45,000 nucleotides of DNA from Symbiodinium natans (lineage: Eukaryota > Sar > Dinophyceae > Suessiales > Symbiodiniaceae). Below, piece after piece: positions 37,248-45,000 of the stretch. The position numbers and the translations under genes are program-made. Under the pieces are notes generated by a model. The model made no database searches and was not told the DNA's origin. It saw only the letters and a list, made by a program, of their open reading frames with translations. The stretch is taken from the NCBI GenBank assembly GCA_905221605.1, contig CAJNDS010000071.1:1-45000 (forward strand). Reading direction: 5' to 3'. How positions within the stretch are numbered: position 1 is the stretch's first letter; every line of letters starts with the position of its first letter.

Positions 37248-37345
37248 GATACGACATGGTGCCGAAGCTTCTTCATGTAGGGACACATGCAGAATTGCAG
37301 AATCTCCCGCTTCTCACCAGACGTGCGTTGTACCAAAGTATGCAC
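37248..37345 (+). CDS. Coding exon, 32 codons, unknown protein
   Basis: The acceptor would be the TTTAG of the last heptamer of a G-rich block. With two leading bases the frame reads YDMVPKLLHVGTHAE, LQNLPLLTRRALYQS, MH, ending CAC|GTAAGC, a consensus donor. The phase does not match the 37174 donor, so the two may not be adjacent. Confidence 0.5.
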
Positions 37346-37379
37346 GTAAGCTGTACTCTACTCTTGAGGTTTAGGGTTT

Positions 37380-38270
37380 AGGGCTTAGGGGTTTCTCTTG
37401 CTTTCAAGGCCTCAGGTTTTGCCACTGCGGACGGAAGTATAGAACCTGAAGCACCTTGCCACAAGATCCCCTACCTTCAGCCACGCACAACCCCAACGGG
37501 CATCCGAAGACTAGCTTAGCAGCAAAAAAGGAGCCCATACTTATGAATCATCATTCCGGTACAAATAGAACATAATCTACACCAGTTCCAGAAGCCTCTA
37601 TGTTTAACCCCCAATGCATATACCCGATCTCAAGACATTTCATGAAATGGCACCTAATCCCTAAACCCTAAACCCTAAACCCCAAACCCTCGGGTAGAAA
37701 AGAACATCCCCAAACCCGAAACCCTGCACTCTTTGAGACCTTCAGAAGCCTTGCCGGGCGTGAGTGTGAGCGATGAAACCCTAAACCCTAAACCCTAAAC
37801 CCTAAACCCTAAACCCTAAACCCTAAACCCTCTCAGGAACTAAGACAGCGGCCCCGGGAGACGTCGAGGCAATGCTGGAGGCGAGGGTTTCGGGTTTGCG
37901 GGGTTTAGGGTTTAGGGTTTAGGGTTTAGGGTGGATGCAAAAAGGGTTTAGGGATGTTTGGCCGGAAGGCTTTGCAGGACGCGAAGAGCATCTATGGCCC
38001 GAAGGGAGGTAGGGAGGTAGGTAGGTAGGTAGGTAGGAAAGTAAGTCAGTAAGTCTGTCAGCACCTTATTTCGTTTCTCGATTTTGGAGTATCAGTTCAA
38101 ACAAACCCCCTAAACTCCTAAACCCCAAACCCCAAACCCTAAACCCTAAACCCTAAACCCTAAACCCTGAACCCTGGTCATCATCAAAAGGATCTGGGGT
38201 TCGCGGGGACGGTTTCCCAGAGCTCCCAAAGCCTGATGGGAGGGACCCCGGGAGCCCAAGGCGCTTAGAA
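37380..38270. other. Telomere blocks with small unassigned islands
   Basis: Contains CCCTAAA blocks (37660-37690, 37778-37830, 38138-38175), a TTTAGGG block (37902-37933) and a GTAG microsatellite (38005-38035). The island 37831-37890 encodes PGDVEAMLEAR in one frame. No complete exon is called. Confidence 0.5.
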
Positions 38271-38274
38271 AGAG

Positions 38275-38385
38275 GGTTTAGGGTTTAGGGTTTAGGGGTT
38301 TAGGGGTTTAGGGGTTTAGGGGTTTAGGGGTTTAGGGGTTTAGGGGTTTAGGGGTGTAGGGGTTTAGGGGTTTAGGGGTTTAGGC
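38275..38385. repeat. TTTAGGGG octamer block
   Basis: Starts with three TTTAGGG units, then about eleven TTTAGGGG units, one TGTAGGGG. G-rich strand on top. Confidence 0.97.
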
Positions 38386-38440
38386 AACTGGTCCCGCGGA
38401 CGATCCATGCGAGAGGCACGCAAAGATCTCTCACAGAGAC

Positions 38441-39123
38441 TTAGGACAAATGAATTATGAATTCGCACGTCGTTTGGTGCGTTGGGATCGTATGTATGTA
38501 TCGGTTCCATACTTCAGTGGGATGGACAGTCGGGACATCACATGGAATTGCCTGTTTGACAGGAACGAAGGGGCTTTTCATAGCTTTAGCAAAAGACCCC
38601 TTCTCAACGATAGCAAAAACTTGATGCCTGATTTCGCGTAGCTCCTTTGGAGCAAACTGTACTGACTGTACCGGCTCAGATACTCCTGCAAACCTCAAAG
38701 ACTGCACACGACGAAGGTTGAAGTCAAACCCTGCGCGGATGCCAATCGCTTTGACAGCGTGGAGAAAAACTTTCAACTGTGCCCCCAGATTGGGACGACA
38801 AAGCTGGAGAATATGATATTCAGTTTCATGTACCCAGGCAGACGGCACATTGCAGCCGTTAATGAAGGTGGGAGAGTTCCCGTTTTCAAGTTGGCTATGT
38901 TCACTTGCGTCACCCAGCCCGTGCGCCGAACAAAAAGGAGGGGCAAGGACACAATCTGTGAATGTTGAAGGAAATCGTACAGCACTGTCATGAAACGAGG
39001 GTTAAGCAACGCGTCGCACATGTCCAGCACCGGCCAATGACAGCCACAAAGCGGGGCTGCCAGCAAATCCACATGAGCTGCATCAACGCAGGGCCTATCA
39101 AGGCTGCAAAGGGGTGGTTGCAC
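38441..39123 (-). pseudogene. Long minus-strand coding block with one frameshift, unknown protein
   Basis: From 39123: MQPPLCSLDRPCVDA, LNPRFMTVLYDFLQH, SQIVSLPLLFVRRTG, WVTQVNIANLKTGTL, SLTAAMCRLP. At about 38845 the coding signal moves one frame and continues AWVHETEYHILQLCR, LGAQLKVFLHAVKAI, IRAGFDFNLRRVQSL, VQFAPKELREIRHQV, AIVEKGSFAKAMKSP to TAA at 38441. About 225 residues in all. It is unusual in having no introns over 680 bases, whereas neighbours are interrupted every 100 bases, and in lying between two G-rich octamer blocks. A processed retrocopy with an inactivating indel would explain this, as would an assembly error in a genuine long exon. Family unknown. Confidence 0.6.
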
Positions 39124-39189
39124 CTGCTAAAGTGTTGACTGCTTGCGGCTTAGGACCACAAATAACTTCTTTTTGGAACCCGAAGATTT

Positions 39190-39290
39190 GTTTAGGGGTT
39201 TAGGGGTTTAGGGGTTTAGGGGTTTAGGGGGTTTAGGGGGTTTAGGGGGTTTAGGGGGTTTAGGGGGTTTAGGGGTTTCGCGTTTAGTGT
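39190..39290. repeat. TTTAGGGG / TTTAGGGGG block
   Basis: About ten units, the middle ones with five Gs. It flanks the intronless minus-strand coding block on the other side from 38275-38385, in the same orientation. Confidence 0.97.
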
Positions 39291-39586
39291 TGAGGCTTTG
39301 GGAACGAGACGTCTTCTTTAACAATCGGCCCTCGCTCCGAGCCTGTGAAGTCAACTGCCGCGCACCTAAGAGCCCCCTGGCCCTTGAACCCTAAACCCTA
39401 AACCCCTATAGACCCTATGGACGCCCAAACCCTAAAGACCCCTAATCCCTATAAACCTCAATCCCGAAACCCGACACCAAAATCTCGAGCCCAAAGCCCT
39501 GTCGTAGGTGGCGGCATCCGAAGCAGAGCTCTGCAGCCTCAGGGAGTGGTGCTCGCAAGGAGCCTCACCCTCAACCCAGAGACTCC

Positions 39587-39680
39587 AAAACCCCTTAATT
39601 GAGGAATATGCCTTAAATCATATTAGGGTTCCTATTATAATTTAAGGTATATTCCTTAATTAAGTGGTTTTGGAGTCTCT
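39587..39680. repeat. Family F inverted repeat, reference copy
   Basis: AGAGACTCCAAAACCCCTTA and TTGAGGAATATGCCTTAAAT face ATTTAAGGTATATTCCTTAA and GTGGTTTTGGAGTCTCT, a nearly perfect palindrome of about 100 bases. Diverged copies lie at 22627 and 44094. GT...AG ends are not obvious. Confidence 0.8.
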
Positions 39681-40007
39681 GGGAACCCCAAAGCCCCAAG
39701 CCGGAAACTCTGATTTGTATTTAGGGCTTACGAAGCCCTAAAACCTTAACCCTAAACCCTAAACCCAGGGCGTAAGGTGCTTCAAAAGGAACCCTGGAAA
39801 ACCCTTGACCCAGCTGTACCCTCTACATCGGGGTCTTACGGTTTAGGGTTTAGGGCTTAGGGCTTAGGGTTTGACATAGTTACATAGTTTTCTTTGCTCA
39901 TGTTCAAGGTGGCTGGTCGCATGTAAGTGTCTTCGTCCTCTGAACGCTTGCGCAGAGCCTTTGACGGCAGACCATGAAAAAAACAACTCTCAAACCCTAA
40001 GCTCCCT

Positions 40008-40172
40008 AAACCCCTAAACCCCTAAACCCCTAACCCCCTAAGCCCCTAAACCCCTAAACCCCCAGAACCCCTAAACCCCTAAACCCCTAAACCCCTAAAC
40101 CCCTAAACCCCTAAACCCCTAAACCCCTAAACCCCTAAACCCCTAAACCCCTAAACCCCTAAACCCCTAAAC
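40008..40172. repeat. CCCCTAAA octamer block, about 20 units
   Basis: The longest octamer block, nearly uniform from 40075 on. C-rich strand on top. Confidence 0.97.
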
Positions 40173-41274
40173 CTCCAACTCCGTAAACCCTAGAATCGCA
40201 CAGTCATCTCACAGTTGTGTCGCCTCAGCATAACATGATCGCGGGGCCATAGACCCCAGGCTGGCGACTGGATTCCATCCCGAAGCCAGAGCTTGGCGGC
40301 TGGTCGGGGTTTGGGGTTTGGGGTTTAGGGTTTAGGGTTTAGGGTTGAGGGTTTAGGGTTTAGGGTTTAGGGTTTAGGGTTTAGGGTTTAGGGTTTAGGG
40401 TTTAGGGTTTGGGGGAAGGGCCTCTTGGGCGTGGGGCATCAGGTTGGAAGTGTTGCACGAGGCTTGAGGGGGTTTGGAAGGCTTGAGAATTTAGGGTGTT
40501 TAAGGTTTGGGGTTTTCGGAGGGCTGCTAAACTCTCATCCCTAAACTCGAAGAGCTGGCTTCGGGTTGAAGTGGCTTAGGGCTTGTAGGCAGGATGCCTC
40601 AAAAACAAACAGGCCGTACTCTCATTTCAAGTCCATGGCTTGCACTGCAGGACAGTAGGGCTTGTTTGGGGTTGAGGTCTTAAGCGAGTTTGAGGGTGTT
40701 TAAGGGTTTAGGGGTTTGGGGGTTTAAGAATTTCAGGGATGAGAGGTTGAAGGGGTTTCAAGGTCAGAGGTGTGGGGGTTTAAGAGTGGATAAGGGTTGA
40801 AGTGGATTGAAGGGGTCCAGTCCAGGGTTTAAGGGGGTAAAGGGTCTAGGGTTTAGGGTTTAGAGGTTTCAGGGGATTTAGGGGCCTGGATGCAACAGGG
40901 GTTTGAGGGTTCCAGGGCATGTAGAGGCCTGGTTGCAAAGAAGGCCCCTAAACCCGAAACCCGAAACCCTAAACCCTAAACCCTAAACCCTAAACCCTAA
41001 AACCCTAAACAGGGGTTCAAGGGTTTAAGGGTTGGAGGGCTCAGGGTCGACGGGCTTCGGGGTTGAGGCTTCAAAAAACATTTAAACCCTAAACCCAAAA
41101 CCCTAAAGGGGAGTTTGGGGTTTTAACTCCTCAGGGCTTGTAGGGTTTACAGGGTTTTAGAGGGTTTACAGGGTTTTACAAGGTTTATAGGGTTTACTTA
41201 TAGGGTTTACAGGGTTGTGCAGGGTGTTATCGGGTTTTTCAGGGTTTGGGCCTAGGAATCTTACGACTTTGCCC

Positions 41275-41396
41275 TCTTAGGGTGGTTACATGGTCCTGTA
41301 GTATGGGCCTCAAAAAGGTACCCAAATTAAGGGCCCATACATCAGAACCCTATAAAGGAGGTAAGGGACCATATTCAGGGCCCATGTAGCCCTAAG
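41275..41396. repeat. Family K inverted repeat
   Basis: GTTACATGGTCCTGTAGTAT and GGGCCTCAAAAAGGTACCC on the left, AAGGGCCCATACATCAGAAC and GGACCATATTCAGGGCCCAT on the right. Related to 15064-15165. Confidence 0.55.
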
Positions 41397-41731
41397 CCCT
41401 AAACCCTTAGAATCCTAAACCTCAAAACCCGAAAAAACTCCTAAACCCTAAAATCCCTAAACCCTAGACCCTAAAGACCCTAACCCTAAACCCTAATACC
41501 CCTAACCCTGAGCGCTAAACCCTAAAAATCCTAAAAGCCCCAAAACCCCATAAACCTTATAAAAACCCTAAAGACCCGAAACCCCAAAAACCCTAAACAG
41601 CCATTAAAACCCTAAAAAAGCCATAAAAACCCTAAAAAAGCCCTAAAACAGCCCTTAAAACCCTAAACACCCTAAAAACCCTAAACCCTATTAAGGGCCC
41701 ATGAAACTACCCTCAGAGCCCCAGCTCCCAG

Positions 41732-41807
41732 GTTGGGAGGGGCTGGCGGATGCCTTCCAACGTGGCTCACTGCGAAGTTTACGCTGGTTGGAAATTCTAA
41801 GCCTTGG
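41732..41807 (+). CDS. Coding exon resembling a leucine-rich repeat
   Basis: Follows CCAGCTCCCAG with two leading bases and reads WEGLADAFQRGSLRS, LRWLEILSL, ending GG|GTTTAGG. The spacing LadAF..GsLrsLrwLeiLsL fits a ribonuclease-inhibitor-type leucine-rich repeat, a family common in protist genomes. One exon of 24 codons would be about one repeat, so the assignment is tentative. TTTAGGG units begin exactly at the donor. Confidence 0.45.
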
Positions 41808-42161
41808 GTTTAGGGTTTGGGGTTCAGGGTTTGGGGTATAGGGTTTAGGGTTTAGCGTTTAGGGTTTAGGGTTTAGGTTTTAGGGTTTAGGGTTTAGCTC
41901 CTGACTGAGCGCCTGTGAGAGAGAGAGAGAGGGTTTAGCTCCTAAACACTAAACCCGAAACCCAAAATCCTAAGCCCTAAAGCCCTTCAACCCCCAACAC
42001 CTAAACCCTTGAACCATCCCGGCTAGGGTGGCAAGTCCTCTACACCCTGCAGCCCTCCCCGAATAGCCCTAAACCCCTGTTTGTGTTGAAGCTCTGCTGC
42101 TCGTAACACCTGTGGTGGCTCAGGGTTCGATCACACAGAGCGCAGTGGATTTTCGAATAAA

Positions 42162-42345
42162 TCACAAGGAGACATCTCGTGCCCACATCAAGACATTGGG
42201 GTTTTCATTTTGAACCATGAGAGAATCCAATTTGTGACCTCGCAAACAGGTTTGACCAGATGGGTTTGGTAGCACATGCTTGGAGAGGTGTGAAGAATTG
42301 GTCTGGGAGGGGTTGATAGCCGGGACTGAACATGGAGGTTTACGA
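42162..42345 (-). CDS. Possible minus-strand terminal exon
   Basis: On the minus strand, after AAACCTCCATG-type sequence, the frame reads SVPAINPSQTNSSHL, SKHVLPNPSGQTCLR, LMVQNENPNVLMWAR, DVSL, ending TAG at 42162. The frame also extends upstream through a family-E-like scrap (about 42355-42420) and a G/C run (42484-42504). Moderately protein-like; no partner exon found. Confidence 0.3.
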
Positions 42346-42889
42346 TAATAAGGGACGCCCACATAGTAGGATCCCCTTATACTAAGGACCCCAACAAGGT
42401 ACCCGTAATTTCGGAAAGCCCCACATTGTTTCTGCGACATCGGATCGGTGTCTCCCTTGCTTGGAAAAAGAAAGGTTGCCCCGGGGGGGGGGGGGGGGGG
42501 GGGGAGCCCCTGAGTCAAGAAGCATATGTCTGTGATTACACTGTGCGAGTAGTTCTTTTTAGGACATGCACAAAAACAGGATGCATGTGCGTGCACATGT
42601 GCCGACCACAAAGTGCTTCATGCGCTTGACAGCTTGCAAACTAGCATGTGCTGATTCGTTTTTATTCTTTATGTTCAATGGTCTTCGAATTATTTCAAAC
42701 TTCAAACCCGACACTCATGTGCATGCTGCGCCTGCCAGGAATGCTTGGCCCCTTTGCGCACGCGAAGGAGCAAAGCGCCATCAGAGCCTATGAGCTCTTG
42801 GGTTATAGTCCTTGTCGGTTGGTCTGAGGTCCATCTACAGCTCCCCGCAAAGGATGCAAACAGCAGGGGCCATCAAACATTGAGTTGCC

Positions 42890-43107
42890 CTAAACCCCCC
42901 TTGATCTCCTAGCTCCCAGCCGCCTGAACTTAAAAAGCCTATGCATCGCTCCCCCAGACACGGACTCTTCTGCAGAAAACCCCAAGAGGCGCCCGGCGCG
43001 CTCCGCAATGAGCTTAAAAGTCCAGTCTCCAAAGCTCCCAACCTCTCCGCGAGCAAAATGGTGCAATGCTTCCATTCCAAACGCAACACCCTAAACAGAA
43101 TACGCAA
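42890..43107 (-). CDS. Possible minus-strand coding exon
   Basis: The minus frame reads RVLRLEWKHCTILLA, ERLGALETGLLSSLR, GASWGFLQKSPCLGE, GFLSSGGWELGDQGG. The plus strand is also open here (ALRNELKSPVSKAPN, SKRNTLNRIRKASQS to TGA at 43130), so the strand is uncertain. No motif decides. Confidence 0.3.
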
Positions 43108-43267
43108 GGCTTCTCAAAGCTTGATGGCTTGAGCTCGTTGAACATGAGTACCCCAACCAATAGTTATCCTACTTACCACCCCATTTGCACCTACCCCCTG
43201 AACGTGTGGTAAATCCTGAGCTGAAGCCCGAACCCTAGGAACATTCCTGCGTTACTCTTGGGTCAGC

Positions 43268-43324
43268 CTAAACCCTAAACCCTAAACCCTAAACCCTAAA
43301 CCCTAAACCCTAAACCCTAAACCC
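43268..43324. repeat. CCCTAAA block, 8 units
   Basis: Perfect heptamers upstream of the exon at 43356, C-rich strand on top. Confidence 0.97.
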
Positions 43325-43355
43325 TTGCTTATTCCTGGGTTGCTCTTCGGTCTAG

Positions 43356-43437
43356 GGACAAAGAAGGAGCGCGTGGAGCGATTGGAGGCCGCTTGCGCGG
43401 GACGCCTCCTGCTGCATCTCGGGCTCTTTCACTTGGG
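43356..43437 (+). CDS. Coding exon between CCCTAAA and TTTAGGG
   Basis: Follows CTTCGGTCTAG with two leading bases: TKKERVERLEAACAG, RLLLHLGLFHL, ending GG|GTTTAGGG. C-rich block 31 bases upstream, G-rich block starting exactly at the donor. Helix-rich, basic start. Confidence 0.6.
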
Positions 43438-43622
43438 GTTTAGGGTTTAGGGTTTAGGGTTTAGGGTTTAGGGTTTGGGGTCTAGGGTTTAGGGTTTAGG
43501 GTTTAGGGTTTAGGTTTGGGGTTTAGGGTCGGGTTTAGGGTGTAGGGTTTAGGGTTTGGGGTTTGTAGGGGTTTAGGGTTCAGGGTTTGGGGTTTAGTGT
43601 TCGGCGTTTAGGGTTTAGGGTT
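43438..43622. repeat. TTTAGGG block, 185 bases, mixed variants
   Basis: Begins at the donor GTTTAGGG of the preceding exon. About 25 units with TTTGGGG, TCTAGGG and TTCAGGG variants. The following 43623-43840 carries the pair AAGAACTCCCAGTACC and GGGTCTTGGGAG but no exon that I can support. Confidence 0.95.
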
Positions 43623-43846
43623 GGGGGGCTCTTCTAAGAATAGAAAGCCTAGGTACCCAAGAACTCCCAGTACCATTAAACAGAAAAACGGGATACACCG
43701 GGTACCCTGAATAGAATGCTAGTAAAAGGGTCTTGGGAGAGGACTTCGCTCCTTTTTGTGATCGTGGTGTTCACGGGGCTTTTCCGTGCCTTTTGGTAGC
43801 GGCCATTAAAGGCTGTTGGATTTCTCGAGGCCTTGAACTCTACGGC

Positions 43847-43964
43847 ACCTACTTAAACGATCAGGGGACTTAGTAAGTAGGGTTGTAGTCAGGGTTACAA
43901 TTAGTTAGAAAATCAATTAGGGTACTTATACCCCTACTTACGAAGTCCCATGATCCTCCAAGTA
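43847..43964. repeat. Family D inverted repeat, compact copy
   Basis: CCTACTTAAACGATCAGGGG with TTAGTAAGTAGGGTT faces CCCCTACTTACGAAGTCCCA with TGATCCTCCAAGTAG. About 118 bases. Confidence 0.75.
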
Positions 43965-44093
43965 GCTTTGGGCTCTTCAGCTTGTTGGCAAGTCTCGGCT
44001 TCTCTGCCGTCTTTGTTGGCGCCTGTAGGGTTTGAGAGGTGCTCTCCAGCTTTAAGAAGTTTGAATGCCGGGCTTCTCGTCTCTGGGTCCCGC

Positions 44094-44178
44094 TGAATTC
44101 AGGAATATTCCTTAAACCATATAAGGCACCCTGTCATATTTTACGGAATAGTCCTGAATTTGAAAGGCATTGGAGTCT
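44094..44178. repeat. Family F inverted repeat, diverged copy
   Basis: AATTCAGGAATATTCCTTAA faces TTTTACGGAATAGTCCTGAATT, then GGCATTGGAGTCTGG; the second arm is quoted as TTACGGAATAGTCC plus TGAATT. Related to 39587-39680. Confidence 0.6.
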
Positions 44179-44395
44179 GGGGGGTTTCACAACATCCCAG
44201 AAAACACTTCGCCCAGGTTCATCAATCGGCACTCTTCCGCGACCTGCCTTGTCAGCTCAGAGTTCAATGGGCTTGGCATCATCAGAGCTGCGGTTTAGGG
44301 TTTGGGCTTAGGGGTTATTAACCCCTAAAACCGTAAATCCTATAAACCCCAAAGCCTCAGGGTCGTTGCGGGCCGAGCACCATGGGGTTTTGGAG

Positions 44396-44461
44396 TCCCT
44401 AAACCCTAAACCCTAAACCCTAAACCCTAAACCCTAAACCCTAAACCCTAAACCCTAAACC
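44396..44461. repeat. CCCTAAA block, 9 units
   Basis: Perfect heptamers immediately upstream of the acceptor of the exon at 44473. Confidence 0.97.
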
Positions 44462-44472
44462 CATCATCGCAG

Positions 44473-44588
44473 GACTTCGGGTTGCCAGCAACGAAGGGAA
44501 TCACTACGGTTTTGAAGAGGCCCACGCCAGTTTCGGACAATTTCCAGGGGCTATTGCACCACTGGGCCCCGCAGGGACCCTAAACGCG
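44473..44588 (+). CDS. Coding exon ending at GTTTAGGG, unknown protein
   Basis: Follows AACCCATCATCGCAG with two leading bases: LRVASNEGNHYGFEE, AHASFGQFPGAIAPL, GPAGTLNA, ending GCG|GTTTAGGG in phase 0. Gly/Pro/His-rich and highly protein-like. A GA donor at GCAGG|GACCC would instead leave two bases and join the next exon in phase. Unknown family. Confidence 0.65.
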
Positions 44589-44675
44589 GTTTAGGGTTTC
44601 GGGTTTAGGGTTTAGGGTTTCGGGTTTAGGGTTTAGGGTTTAGGGTTTAGGGTTTCGGGTTTAGGTCCTAAACCC

Positions 44676-44810
44676 TGATCAGTCCTGTAGGCCCCAAAGC
44701 CGATGCGCTTAAGGCATCCTCCAGCAAGCCCCGCTCGCCGTCCGTCAAAGACGTGGCCCCGGCTGCTTTGGAGATCCCGGCGGAAGCACTGGTGGCTTGC
44801 ATGCCCTAAA
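44676..44810 (+). CDS. Coding exon, Ser/Pro/Lys-rich
   Basis: After CCTGATCAG (acceptor at 44680) or CCTGTAG (44690) the preferred frame reads GPKADALKASSSKPR, SPSVKDVAPAALEIP, AEALVACMP, then TAA inside CCCTAAA. CTG|GTGGCT at 44780 could be a donor. Disordered-linker composition. Joining to the 44473 exon depends on which donor is used there. Confidence 0.5.
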
Positions 44811-44870
44811 CCCTAAACCCTAAACCCTAAACCCTAAACCCTAAACCCTAAACCCTAAACCCTAAACCTA
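44803..44870. repeat. CCCTAAA block, 9 units
   Basis: Perfect heptamers after the last coding exon, followed by a CACATA/TATA-rich stretch (44873-44990) and a polypyrimidine acceptor-like AACTTTTTCAG at 44930-44940. Confidence 0.97.
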
Positions 44871-45000
44871 ATGTACACACACATATCTATATATATCTAT
44901 ATATATATACACATACTTATACACTTATTAACTTTTTCAGATTATTCATACTTTTGTATGTATGCATGCATGCATGTATGCATATACTGTATTACGATCG

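Larger units (their letters stand above)
39690..41700. other. Two kilobases of degenerate telomere-type repeat, no gene seen
   Basis: Includes a CCCCTAAA octamer block (40008-40172), a TTTAGGG block (40313-40410), CCCTAAA (40955-41010) and long stretches of loosely related GGGTTT and AACCCTAAA sequence (40660-40880, 41130-41250, 41400-41690). The many frames here encode only repeat-derived words such as NPKP and GFRV. Confidence 0.7.

Noticed and set aside
1-45000. Spliced-leader relics, tRNA, rRNA or snRNA genes
   Set aside because: I looked for TTTTGGCTCAAG-type leader remnants and for obvious cloverleaf or rRNA-like sequence by eye and found none. Short RNA genes could still be missed.

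Overview
Overview. The window looks like nuclear DNA of an alga, most probably a dinoflagellate. Four things suggest this. It carries hundreds of copies of the plant/alga/alveolate-type telomere heptamer TTTAGGG/CCCTAAA. It has remnants of a non-LTR retrotransposon with a C-terminal restriction-like endonuclease, of a kind I associate with dinoflagellate genomes. Genes are broken into very short exons (about 50-250 nt). Splice donors include GC and possibly GA as well as GT. I see no bacterial operon signals, no tRNA or rRNA gene, no CRISPR array and no spliced-leader relic. The dinoflagellate call is an inference, not a proof.

Layout. (1) 1-6.7 kb is GC-rich and nearly free of telomere heptamers. 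It holds a CA microsatellite, at least four decayed retrotransposon fragments (about 800-1765 and 2750-2900 on +; 4354-5027 and 5056-5480 on -) and a P-loop NTPase fragment. (2) 6.7-45 kb is exon-like coding islands alternating with TTTAGGG or CCCTAAA blocks, G or C homopolymers, microsatellites and short inverted-repeat elements. Many islands are missed by an ORF scan because they have no start codon and last only 50-120 nt.

Main result. The telomere-like blocks and the inverted-repeat elements appear to be introns. Where a reading frame can be followed, an exon ends at GT of GTTTAGGG and the next begins after (CCCTAAA)n...AG. The two ends of such an intron are therefore complementary. Other introns use different terminal inverted repeats whose outer bases supply the GT and AG: GTAGCCCAGT.., GTTCTTAGTAGGG.., GTTCATGG.., GTCCCTTTTTGGGG.. 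and TATG repeats. Removing them keeps the reading frame open in more than a dozen cases on both strands. The best gene runs from 33894 to 36300 (+), with about 12 exons to a stop codon and a different repeat family in almost every intron. A second (15557-16436, +) has three exons and a 230-nt intron bounded by inverted telomere repeats. A third (8150-8685, -) shows the same on the other strand.

None of the spliced proteins was identified with confidence. One exon (10818) encodes a clear signal peptide, one (41732) resembles a leucine-rich repeat, and one (1888) has a Walker A motif. No pathway can be inferred. What the window offers is a gene architecture in which interstitial telomere repeats and introner-like elements make up the introns.
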